Positions 1 through 6,703 of a stretch of 13,257 nucleotides of DNA are shown in pieces; the first letter of the stretch is position 1; every line of letters begins with the position of its first letter. The notes beneath the pieces were generated by a model, which was not told where the DNA came from, did no database searches, and saw nothing but the letters and a program-made list of their open reading frames with translations. The stretch comes from an uncultured Erysipelotrichaceae bacterium (GTDB lineage Bacteria; Bacillota_I; Bacilli_A; RF39; UBA660): contig CACZQI010000054.1 of the NCBI GenBank assembly GCA_902783345.1, forward strand, positions 1 to 13,257, written 5' to 3'. A program made the position numbers and the translations under genes.

Positions 1-60
1 ATCAAACCCACGCATACCGGAGCCACAATCCGGCGTGTTAATCACTTCACCAATTCCGCC
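1..60 (-). tRNA. tRNA-His (anticodon GTG), 3' end cut off by the window edge
   Basis: Read on the minus strand, bases 60 to 1 fold as the first three quarters of a tRNA. The anticodon stem (33-29 with 21-17) closes a seven-base loop with anticodon GTG at 26-24, which reads histidine codons. The extra G at 60 before the acceptor strand (59-53) is the G-1 that marks tRNA-His. The D stem (50-48 with 37-35), T8, A14, the G15-C48 pair and a five-base variable loop (16-12) all fit. The T stem 5' strand is at 11-7. The rest of the T arm, the acceptor 3' strand and any CCA lie outside the window. Unusual: position 19 is A and position 56 is T, where nearly all tRNAs have G and C. Confidence 0.93.
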
Positions 61-72
61 ATGACAAGATTA

Positions 73-101
73 ATTTTAACAAAAAATGCTTTAAATATCA
101 A
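73..101 (-). promoter_or_regulatory. Sigma-A-type promoter of tRNA-His
   Basis: On the minus strand a -35 box TTGATA (101-96) and a -10 box TAAAAT (78-73) are separated by exactly 17 bases. The predicted start near 66 leaves a leader of only about six bases before the tRNA. The box lies directly after the spoIVB terminator, so the tRNA is probably transcribed independently. Confidence 0.75.
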
Positions 102-105
102 GCCT

Positions 106-136
106 AAAATAAAAGAAGGTTACTTTTCACCTTCTT
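106..136 (-). terminator. Intrinsic terminator of spoIVB
   Basis: An 8-bp perfect stem (136-129 with 120-113) has an 8-base loop and is followed on the minus strand by TTATTTT. The hairpin contains the spoIVB stop codon (122-120) and its last codons. The U tract is interrupted by one A. Confidence 0.6.
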
Positions 137-1076
137 CTAACATTTTGATAATAGAAATACCATATCCTGTCGTTGGATTATCAACTATTACATGAGTTAC
201 AGCCCCTATTATTTTATTATTTTGAATAATTGGACTGCCGCTCATACCTTGAACAATTCCACCTGTTTTATTTAATAGTTCGTCACTAGTGATCTCAAAA
301 TGAATATTTTTAAGGTCCCCTTCATTTACACGATCAATCATAATTTCATATTCTTTAACATCTTCTTTATTTAATACGGTATAAATTGATGCTTTCCCTA
401 ACTTAATATCAGAAAGTTTACCTACTTCCATAGTATTTAAATTAGATGTATCTTTACTATAAGTCCCATATATACCCTTTTTAGTATTCTTTTCAATATT
501 ACCATATATATCATTGGAATAAAATTTAGCATTTTTAGTACCTGCATATCCTTTAGTACTTTTATCAATACTTGTTATACTACTTCTAAAAATATTACCA
601 CTTTTAATTTCAACTAATGAGCCAGAATTACTATCTGCTATTTCATGGCCTAAAGCCCCATATATTTTAGTTTCGGGGTCTATATAACTTAATGTCCCAA
701 TACCTGTTATACTATCTTTAACATATAAACCGGTTTTATACTTTCCATCAGTATTTACTAATTCAAAATCAATATCAACTAATTTATCTTTTCTTTTTAT
801 TGTAAATGTTACTTTATTATCAACTACATTTTTCTCTATTTCATTAACTAGATCATCAATTGAATTAACTACATTATTATTAACCATTAAAATAGTATCC
901 CCTATTTTTAACTTATTTTTATTTAATTTATTATTAATCTTGTAAAAACCAATAACCATAACCCCTTTATTATTAACTTCAATTCCAAGAGTTTGACCAC
1001 CAGGAATAATATAATTTGAGTAACTAAGTACATTTAAAGGGATTAGCGCTATTAATAAAATTATATATTTTTTCAT
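120..1076 (-). CDS. spoIVB: SpoIVB-family serine peptidase (PDZ plus S55 peptidase domain)
   Basis: Secreted or membrane-anchored serine peptidase of family S55. In Bacillus, SpoIVB is made in the forespore, crosses into the intermembrane space and triggers processing of pro-sigma-K through SpoIVFA. Residues 1-20 are a hydrophobic signal or anchor, about 25-108 resemble a PDZ domain, and 115-318 are the peptidase domain. The active-site signature is clear: His144 in GALGHE, Ser279 in GMSGSP, and Asp265 fourteen residues before that serine, followed by the family-typical GAVTHV segment. At 318 residues it is about 100 shorter than the B. subtilis protein, with almost no linker between anchor and PDZ. 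The start is supported by AGGTGA (1086-1081) four bases upstream. It follows xseB across a terminator, and no clear promoter, sigma-A or forespore type, could be identified. Whether this organism sporulates cannot be told from the window. Confidence 0.92.
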   Translation of the reverse strand: MKKYIILLIALIPLNVLSYSNYIIPGGQTLGIEVNNKGVMVIGFYKINNKLNKNKLKIGDTILMVNNNVVNSIDDLVNEIEKNVVDNKVTFTIKRKDKLVDIDFELVNTDGKYKTGLYVKDSITGIGTLSYIDPETKIYGALGHEIADSNSGSLVEIKSGNIFRSSITSIDKSTKGYAGTKNAKFYSNDIYGNIEKNTKKGIYGTYSKDTSNLNTMEVGKLSDIKLGKASIYTVLNKEDVKEYEIMIDRVNEGDLKNIHFEITSDELLNKTGGIVQGMSGSPIIQNNKIIGAVTHVIVDNPTTGYGISIIKMLEEGEK

Positions 1077-1112
1077 AATATCACCTATTATTATTGTGGC
1101 TTTATAAGAATT

Positions 1113-1137
1113 AAAAAAATAACCAATTACTGGTTAC
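1113..1137 (-). terminator. Intrinsic terminator of nusB-xseA-xseB
   Basis: The stem TAACCA/TGGTTA (1136-1131 with 1125-1120, extendable by a G-U pair) has a five-base loop and is followed on the minus strand by seven Ts (1119-1113). The xseB stop codon (1129-1127) lies within the hairpin. It separates xseB from spoIVB. Confidence 0.8.
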
Positions 1138-1354
1138 TTTCAGCATTAAACTCTTTAAGACTACCATTTTCTGCCAATATTTTATTAACTTTTTCAGTTG
1201 CATTATTTAATTTATCACTACATGTTTTAACTAATTTCATAGCATTAGTATATTCATCTATTGCTTTTTCTAATGGAACTTCACCAGACTCTAATTTTTT
1301 AACAATTTCTTCAAGTTCATTTAATGCTTCTTCAAATGTTTTCTCTTCCATCAT
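1127..1354 (-). CDS. xseB: Exodeoxyribonuclease VII small subunit
   Basis: Small subunit of exonuclease VII, the cytoplasmic single-strand DNA exonuclease that degrades ssDNA to oligonucleotides together with XseA. The 75-residue product has the usual length and the family pattern: a helical hairpin starting FEEALNELEEIVKKLESGEV, followed by a second charged helix. It overlaps the end of xseA by 23 bases, so the two subunits are translationally linked. AGGAG at 1363-1359 precedes two adjacent ATG codons; the second (1351) has the more usual spacing and may be the true start, giving 74 residues. The hairpin right at its stop codon ends the operon. Confidence 0.93.
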   Translation of the reverse strand: MMEEKTFEEALNELEEIVKKLESGEVPLEKAIDEYTNAMKLVKTCSDKLNNATEKVNKILAENGSLKEFNAESNQ

Positions 1355-2678
1355 TAATCTCCTTTACTATTGCTTTTACTTCACCTTTAGCAAATTTTAT
1401 ATTAATTTTATCATTTACTTTTAAATCATCAGCACTTTTAACTAAATTATCATTAAAATTTACTAATGAATATCCTTTACTTAAGATATTTAAAGGATTT
1501 ACTAAATTTAAACTATTAATTAAATATTCCATTTTATGTTTAGTATTATTAAGTTTTCGATCAATAATATTATTTAAATTTATTCTATATTCATTTAGAA
1601 TACTCTTTTTATTTAATATTAAATTTTCCGGACTAATTAGTTTAACTTTTGATATCATTATTTCTAAATTATGTTTATTAGTATTTAAATTATTAATCAT
1701 ATTATGATTTAGATTATCAATAAGTTTGTCTAATTTTTGTTCTTTTAATTCATATAAACTCATTGGATTTTTTAATATAAATGAATTTTTTAAATTTCTT
1801 AAATCAATAAATTTATTATTTACAATTGTTTTAATATTTTTATCAAGTCTCATTTTTAATTGTTTTATAAGTTCATTAGTATCCTTTAAAGTAGGAACGG
1901 CCATTTCTGCTGCTCCAGTTGGGGTTGGCGCTCTTAAATCAGCCACAAAATCGGCAATGGTAAAATCTGGTTCGTGACCAACTGCACTTATAATAGGTGT
2001 TTTAGCATTATATATTGCTCTTGCAACAACTTCTTCATTAAAAGCCCATAAATCTTCAATTGAGCCACCACCACGGCCTACAATCAAAACATCTAAATCA
2101 TAATTATCGGCTACTTCAATTTGTTTAACAATATTTGGTGCAGCTTCTACTCCTTGCACTAAACTTGGAAAAAGAATAACTTCACATAATGGGAATCTTC
2201 TTTTAATCGTACTCATTATATCTCTAACTGCGGCTCCAGTTGGTGCGGTTACAACCCCTATTTTATTGGGATATTTAGGAATTGCCTTTTTATGCTCATC
2301 ATTAAATAAACCTTCATTATAAAGTTTTTTCTTAAGCTCTTCGTATTTAATATATAATTCGCCTAAACCATCTAAAGTCATATCTTCAACATATATTTGA
2401 TAATTACCACTAGCAGGATAAGCACTTATACGCCCCTTTACTAAAACATTATCCCCATCTTTAGGATTAAAGGTAAGTCCTCTAGTATTTCCTGCAAACA
2501 TAACCGCATTAAGACGCGAATTTTCATCTTTTAAAGTAAAATATAAATGCCCTCTAGTATGATTTTTAAAATTAGATATTTCACCTTTAATATAAACTTT
2601 ATTTAAATATAAATCTGTATCTAATAATGATTTAATATAATCATTTATTTCCGTAATTGTATTATATGTAATATCCAT
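1332..2678 (-). CDS. xseA: Exodeoxyribonuclease VII large subunit
   Basis: Catalytic subunit of exonuclease VII. Residues 1-100 are the N-terminal OB-fold that binds ssDNA (KGEISNFKNHTRGHLYFTLK). Residues 130-310 form the nuclease domain, with the family's conserved motifs visible: VTAPTGAAVRD ending in Asp153, GRGGGSIEDLWAFNEE at 201-216 with Arg202, and GHEPDFTIAD with His235 and Asp238. The remainder is long, charged and Asn/Lys/Leu-rich, the expected coiled-coil stalk that carries XseB subunits. The chosen ATG at 2678 gives 448 residues. An in-frame GTG at 2684 lies inside the ribosome-binding sequence AGGTGA (2686-2681) and is an unlikely start, although the spacing to the ATG is short. 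The gene starts six bases after the nusB stop and ends with TGA inside xseB. Confidence 0.95.
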   Translation of the reverse strand: MDITYNTITEINDYIKSLLDTDLYLNKVYIKGEISNFKNHTRGHLYFTLKDENSRLNAVMFAGNTRGLTFNPKDGDNVLVKGRISAYPASGNYQIYVEDMTLDGLGELYIKYEELKKKLYNEGLFNDEHKKAIPKYPNKIGVVTAPTGAAVRDIMSTIKRRFPLCEVILFPSLVQGVEAAPNIVKQIEVADNYDLDVLIVGRGGGSIEDLWAFNEEVVARAIYNAKTPIISAVGHEPDFTIADFVADLRAPTPTGAAEMAVPTLKDTNELIKQLKMRLDKNIKTIVNNKFIDLRNLKNSFILKNPMSLYELKEQKLDKLIDNLNHNMINNLNTNKHNLEIMISKVKLISPENLILNKKSILNEYRINLNNIIDRKLNNTKHKMEYLINSLNLVNPLNILSKGYSLVNFNDNLVKSADDLKVNDKINIKFAKGEVKAIVKEINDGRENI

Positions 2679-2684
2679 ATTCAC

Positions 2685-3077
2685 CTATTCATTAATAATC
2701 TTATCTAAAGCAGCATTAATCATTTTTCTTACGCTTTCATCACTATATTTTTTAGCAAGTTCAACTGCTTCATTAATAACTACTATTTTAGGTGTATCTA
2801 AATATTTAATTTCATATATTGCCATTCTAAGTATTGCGGCACCAGTTAAATCTAAACGATCAATATCCCAATTATGTAAATGTTTATTAGCAATATTAGT
2901 TAACTCATCATAATTAGTTACTACCCCATAAACCATATCTTTAACAAATTCATTATCAATCTCGATGTTTTCTTTAATAACATCATCAACATTAAAATCT
3001 ATTTTATTTTTTTGATATAAAGATATTTGATAAATAATTGTCATTATTTTTTCTCTTAATTCACTTCTATTTGCCAT
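2685..3077 (-). CDS. nusB: Transcription antitermination factor NusB
   Basis: NusB pairs with NusE (ribosomal protein S10) on boxA RNA to keep RNA polymerase processive on rRNA operons. The all-helical product of 130 residues has the normal length. It carries the family's C-terminal signature, in which RMAIYEIKYLDTPKIVVINE leads into AVELAKKYSDE. The start is the ATG at 3077, five bases after AGGTGA (3088-3083). A GTG three codons upstream lies inside that ribosome-binding site and was rejected. It is the first gene of the nusB-xseA-xseB operon and ends with TAG just ahead of xseA. An extended -10 promoter lies just upstream. The linkage to xseAB is a conserved Bacillota arrangement. Confidence 0.95.
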   Translation of the reverse strand: MANRSELREKIMTIIYQISLYQKNKIDFNVDDVIKENIEIDNEFVKDMVYGVVTNYDELTNIANKHLHNWDIDRLDLTGAAILRMAIYEIKYLDTPKIVVINEAVELAKKYSDESVRKMINAALDKIINE

Positions 3078-3096
3078 AATCTTCACCTACCTCTAA

Positions 3097-3105
3097 AGTA
3101 TAACA
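3097..3105 (-). promoter_or_regulatory. Extended -10 promoter of nusB-xseA-xseB
   Basis: On the minus strand TGTTATACT (3105-3097) combines a TG extension with a -10 box TATACT. The predicted start near 3090 gives a leader of about 13 bases before the nusB ATG. No convincing -35 box is present at the right spacing, which is acceptable for an extended -10 promoter. Confidence 0.5.
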
Positions 3106-3126
3106 CAGTAATAATTTTTATTCTAG

Positions 3127-3150
3127 AAATTCAAGATAATTATTGAATTT
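3127..3150 (-). terminator. Weak hairpin at the end of the prepilin gene
   Basis: An 8-bp inverted repeat (3127-3134 with 3143-3150, 8-base loop) spans the stop codon of the prepilin-like gene (3142-3140). The stem is AT-only apart from one C-G pair, and the bases after it on the minus strand read TCTAGAA rather than a U tract. Partial read-through into nusB is likely. Confidence 0.35.
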
Positions 3151-3766
3151 TAAAGCCATATGCTTCACCTAAAGTATAACTAAATTCATTATTCTTATAT
3201 ATATAAGTTGCCACTATATCATAATGATTATCAAGACTATCAACTACAGGCAAAGTTATTTTTAAAGAACAATTATCATTATTAGCTGAATTACAAGATG
3301 ATGTCACTATTCCTTGGTGTTCAGATGGATTCATTAATACTTTTGTTTCTCTAATTGTTTGATTACTACCCCTTTTATAACCAATAACATTTTTAATAGC
3401 ATTAGTAGCATAATTATATGAATATGCAATTAAAAAGCCTTCTGATTCATCTAAGGATTCATCAGCAAAAGTTAGCTTTAAACAATATAAATTATTAAAA
3501 CTATTAGGTAATAATGGATATCTTCTAGTTTTAGTTAAATCGGCTTCTAAACATGGCCCTACACTACTTAACTTATATTCATTCATATCTTTTTCAATTG
3601 CTTTAGTAATAACGGCTTTATTAATAAGTAAATCAGTAGCATTTTGATCTTGAATACTATAATTTTGCACTGTAATAAGTAAATTCATTAAAAAGATAAG
3701 TATTACTGATATTAATACTAACGACACTATAATTTCTACAATAGTCATTCCCTTATTATTTTTCAT
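3140..3766 (-). CDS. Type IV prepilin-like protein (N-terminal cleavage/methylation motif)
   Basis: Probable secreted pilin or pseudopilin of 208 residues. The N-terminus MKNNKG|MTIVE is a classical prepilin peptidase site: a short basic leader, Gly6, then Glu at mature position 5. It is followed by a hydrophobic helix (residues 7-33) that would anchor and polymerise the subunit. The remaining 175 residues form an Asn/Ser-rich, beta-strand-type globular domain with four cysteines (C72, C95, C158, C166) that could form disulfides. AAGGAG (3778-3773) lies upstream, and the ATG overlaps the ftsW stop by one base (TAATG), so translation is coupled to ftsW. The globular domain is not one I recognise; the motif resembles PilV/PulJ-type minor pseudopilins. 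Whether it works with the Tad machinery encoded just upstream is inference. Confidence 0.8.
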   Translation of the reverse strand: MKNNKGMTIVEIIVSLVLISVILIFLMNLLITVQNYSIQDQNATDLLINKAVITKAIEKDMNEYKLSSVGPCLEADLTKTRRYPLLPNSFNNLYCLKLTFADESLDESEGFLIAYSYNYATNAIKNVIGYKRGSNQTIRETKVLMNPSEHQGIVTSSCNSANNDNCSLKITLPVVDSLDNHYDIVATYIYKNNEFSYTLGEAYGFKIQ

Positions 3767-4920
3767 TATATTCTCCTTAATAATTCTTTTGTTTTATTAT
3801 TATTTGTTTCAATAACAACTCTTTGATTTAAGAAAAGTAAAAATATTAAATTAATATAAAATGAACCACCATATGATAAAAATGGTACCGGAACTCCTGT
3901 TAAAGGAATAAGCGCTAAAATACCCATAAAATTAATGACTAAATGCAAAAATATATAACAAAATGTTCCATAAGCAATTATTGAGCCTCTTATTGTACTT
4001 GATTCTTTAGCAATTTTTAATAGGCGCCATAAAATAAAGATAAAGCCAAAGATAATTATAACTCCAACTATCGCCCCAAGTTCTTCAACAATTATAGGAA
4101 ATATAAAGTCTGTATGTGCTTCTGGTAAATATAAATATTTTTGGGTTGAATTACCTAGACCTACTCCAAATAAACCACCATTACTAATTGCAATAAAACC
4201 ATTACATACTTGATAACCAGTTTTTTCTGTATATCTTGTACATGGGTCTTTATAAGTTAAACGGCTAGCCTGCTCAGTATTTAAAGTCCTACCGCCTACT
4301 ATAATAAATAAAAATAATACTAATGCTGTAACTATAGATGCCATTTTCATTTTTTTCATTTCTTCTGTATTTATAGGAATAGCTAAAAAGACAAGTCCAG
4401 CAATACCAGCAACTATAACTGCTGTCCCTAAATCAGGCTGATACGCAATAAGTCCACACGCAATTAAAATAATGATAAATGGAAATATTATCTTCTTAAT
4501 ATCATAATCTTTATTTGTAATAATTCTTTCAAAATAAACTGCTAAATAAACTATCATAATTGATTTAACAAATTCACTTGGTTGCAGTTTAAAAAAGCCT
4601 AAATTAAACCAAGAACGAGCACTATTAGTTATAGTTCCATATGGAATAAGAAGGGCTAAAGCTCCAGTTATACCTATCATAGCAAGTGGCCCTAATTTTC
4701 GATATTTACTAGTAGGAAACTTTAGGACAAAACCAATTCCCATAATCCAAGATGCAATAACAAAAATAGATTGTTTCTTAAAAAAGTATGATTCTTCAAC
4801 TCGATTATATAATACGGCTGTAATTGAAGACGCACTAAAAATCATTACTAATCCTAAAATAGTATATAAAATCATAAATATAAATAAAGGTTTATCGATT
4901 TTTTTAAATATATCTTTCAT
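3766..4920 (-). CDS. ftsW: SEDS-family peptidoglycan glycosyltransferase, FtsW type
   Basis: Polytopic membrane enzyme that polymerises lipid II into glycan strands, normally with a partner class B penicillin-binding protein at the division septum. About ten hydrophobic segments span the 384 residues, a normal length. SEDS signatures are clear: NSARSWFNLGFFKLQPSEFVK (99-119), QPDLGTA (161-167), GGLFGVGLGNS (248-258) and YLPEAHTDFIF (264-274), with the probable catalytic Asp271, then GVPVPFLSYGGS (342-353). YLPEAHTDF is closer to FtsW/SpoVE than to RodA, which usually reads LPEQHTDF; SpoVE remains possible. The extracytoplasmic loop before GYQ carries two cysteines (C227, C239) that I do not expect in FtsW. 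It is the first gene of a two-gene unit with the prepilin-like gene. Confidence 0.9.
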   Translation of the reverse strand: MKDIFKKIDKPLFIFMILYTILGLVMIFSASSITAVLYNRVEESYFFKKQSIFVIASWIMGIGFVLKFPTSKYRKLGPLAMIGITGALALLIPYGTITNSARSWFNLGFFKLQPSEFVKSIMIVYLAVYFERIITNKDYDIKKIIFPFIIILIACGLIAYQPDLGTAVIVAGIAGLVFLAIPINTEEMKKMKMASIVTALVLFLFIIVGGRTLNTEQASRLTYKDPCTRYTEKTGYQVCNGFIAISNGGLFGVGLGNSTQKYLYLPEAHTDFIFPIIVEELGAIVGVIIIFGFIFILWRLLKIAKESSTIRGSIIAYGTFCYIFLHLVINFMGILALIPLTGVPVPFLSYGGSFYINLIFLLFLNQRVVIETNNNKTKELLRRI

Positions 4921-4937
4921 TAGGACACCCTAGTATA

Positions 4938-4946
4938 ATTTTATCA
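4938..4946 (-). promoter_or_regulatory. Candidate extended -10 promoter of ftsW
   Basis: On the minus strand TGATAAAAT (4946-4938) resembles an extended -10 element, and TTTAAT, a poor -35 match, lies 17 bases upstream at 4966-4961. The predicted start near 4931 leaves about ten bases before the ftsW ATG. An overlapping TATACT (4937-4932) is an alternative -10, but it would leave almost no leader. Confidence 0.4.
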
Positions 4947-4990
4947 TAATTGCCCATAATATTAAAGAACAAATATATTTTTTGACAATG

Positions 4991-5013
4991 AAAAAGTCTA
5001 GATTACTAGACTT
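4991..5013 (-). terminator. Intrinsic terminator of the tad operon
   Basis: A perfect 8-bp stem (5013-5006 with 5001-4994) has a four-base loop, and the T tract at 4995-4991 follows on the minus strand. The hairpin begins within the tadC stop codon (5014-5012). It isolates the tad operon from ftsW. Confidence 0.75.
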
Positions 5014-5713
5014 ATGAAAAAATTAAATTGATAATTATTGGTCCTAAGATAATAATTAAGATTAAAGGTACAAATATTAAAACACTAACAATACTAATTT
5101 TAATCGGCATTTTATTTATTTTACCCTTCGTTTCTAATAACAATTTATCATTTAAATAATCAAGTTGGTTATTTAAAGAATCTATCATGTTATTACCATA
5201 AATATTTGATTCTAATAAGTTTAAAATAATATTATTAACAGTATCACTTGGAATACGCATTTTTAAATCATTTAAACTTTCACTTAAACTTTTACCAAGT
5301 TCTGTATCTTCAATTACTTTTCTAAACTCTTTTGCTAAAGTATTATCAATAGTTTTACTAGTAAGTTCAATCGCATTAATTAAGTTATTACCTGCTTCTA
5401 AAGTAAGTGATAAAATTTCAAAATATAAGATAGATTCTTTTTCTAATACTTTGGCTCTTTTATATAATCTAATATCAAAGAATAAATATTCAAAGGCAAA
5501 ATAATAAAGAATAGTTACTACTAAAGATAATAAAATATCTCTTTTAATAATAAAACTAATAATTAATATAAATATACAAATTAATAAATGGGCTTCTAAT
5601 AAAGCATTAATATTATAATTATAAGAAATACCTAATAAGGCATTTTTACGATTAATTCTCTCAATAGTTTTTTTTGTATATATTCTATTTACAATACTAC
5701 TATTATTTTTCAT
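5012..5713 (-). CDS. tadC: TadC-like type II/IV secretion platform protein
   Basis: Inner-membrane platform subunit of the Tad pilus machine, the second of the paired GspF/T2SSF-domain proteins. Residues 41-56 and 61-80 are membrane segments. Residues 98-190 form the cytoplasmic helical T2SSF domain, with the family pattern LTLEAGNNLINAIELTS near its start. Residues 204-232 are a very hydrophobic C-terminal membrane segment. At 233 residues it is somewhat shorter than many TadC proteins. It overlaps tadB by four bases (ATGA), a translational coupling also typical of Tad loci. The family assignment rests on the domain architecture and position after tadB; sequence identity to characterised TadC is probably low. 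Confidence 0.85.
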   Translation of the reverse strand: MKNNSSIVNRIYTKKTIERINRKNALLGISYNYNINALLEAHLLICIFILIISFIIKRDILLSLVVTILYYFAFEYLFFDIRLYKRAKVLEKESILYFEILSLTLEAGNNLINAIELTSKTIDNTLAKEFRKVIEDTELGKSLSESLNDLKMRIPSDTVNNIILNLLESNIYGNNMIDSLNNQLDYLNDKLLLETKGKINKMPIKISIVSVLIFVPLILIIILGPIIINLIFS

Positions 5714-6687
5714 GCTTCCACCTTCAAGATCTTTCTAATTATAATGATATAGAATATATAAAGTACTATGGCCACAAAACATAAAAGTATTCCTAAAGGA
5801 TGTTTTAATAAAGGGCTAAAATAACTTGGACTTAGCATTAATAAAATGGAAATAATAAATGCTGGCATAACTAATAAAATATAAAATACTAATCTTGAAC
5901 TACTTGTCATTGCATTTAATTCATCTTTTAATCTTTTTTTATTGGTAAATGATTTTTCAATATTATTAAATACCCCTACTAAATTACCACCAGTTAAATT
6001 TAGTAAACTTAAACTACTAGTTATATATTTAACATCTTCTAAATGAACTCTTTCATAAAAGCGATCAAATACATCTTTAATTTCTAAACCATAATTTAAA
6101 TCATTACCAATTTTTTTAAATTCATCACTTATTGGTCCATTTAAATCTTTAGATACAAAATTAATTGCTTGAAAAATATTATAACCTGATTTAAATGCAG
6201 TATTCATAATAATTATAGCTTTAAGTAAATCAGACGCTATTAATTTATTACGTCTATTTTCACTAATTATTAAATAAACATTATAAATTAAGTAACCAAT
6301 TACCATAAATAAAAGCATAAACATTAAATCAAAGTTTTTCTTATATAAAGATGATATTAAATATACGAAACCAAACAATAAACCTAAACATATTTTAGTC
6401 GCAATTAAATTTACTGGTGAATCTATAAAAGAATACTTTTCATATTTAATAATTTTATTTTCAAAATAAAAGGAAGTATTTAAATATTTAACTATGATTT
6501 GACGAAATTTTTGATATATTTTAGCGCAGTTATCACCTAATGATAATGATTGTCTACGGTTATTATTAACAGTATATTTACCAAGTCTTTCATTATATTT
6601 ACTAATTTTATTATGCTTTAAAATAATAAATACAATTAAAAGAATTATCATAATTAGTAATAATAAACCAATAAATTCTTTTATCAT
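5710..6687 (-). CDS. tadB: TadB-like type II/IV secretion platform protein
   Basis: First of the two inner-membrane platform proteins that transmit TadA motion to pilin assembly. Residues 5-23 are an N-terminal membrane segment, about 97-112 and 120-138 a membrane pair, about 155-265 the cytoplasmic T2SSF domain (FKSGYNIFQAINFVSKDL near its start), and about 266-284 and 297-317 two further membrane segments. The 325-residue length suits TadB. AAGGAG (6701-6696) precedes the ATG by eight bases. The gene lies 16 bases after tadA and ends in TGA overlapping the tadC ATG, which shows that TGA is read as stop here. Confidence 0.88.
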   Translation of the reverse strand: MIKEFIGLLLLIMIILLIVFIILKHNKISKYNERLGKYTVNNNRRQSLSLGDNCAKIYQKFRQIIVKYLNTSFYFENKIIKYEKYSFIDSPVNLIATKICLGLLFGFVYLISSLYKKNFDLMFMLLFMVIGYLIYNVYLIISENRRNKLIASDLLKAIIIMNTAFKSGYNIFQAINFVSKDLNGPISDEFKKIGNDLNYGLEIKDVFDRFYERVHLEDVKYITSSLSLLNLTGGNLVGVFNNIEKSFTNKKRLKDELNAMTSSSRLVFYILLVMPAFIISILLMLSPSYFSPLLKHPLGILLCFVAIVLYIFYIIIIRKILKVEA

Positions 6688-6703
6688 AGTTAAAACTCCT
6701 TTC

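Noticed and set aside
1324..1977. Open frames on the plus strand opposite xseB/xseA
   Set aside because: They are antisense shadows of well-supported minus-strand genes, rich in Phe/Leu/Ile as expected for the complement of AT-rich coding DNA, with no domain or ribosome-binding support.
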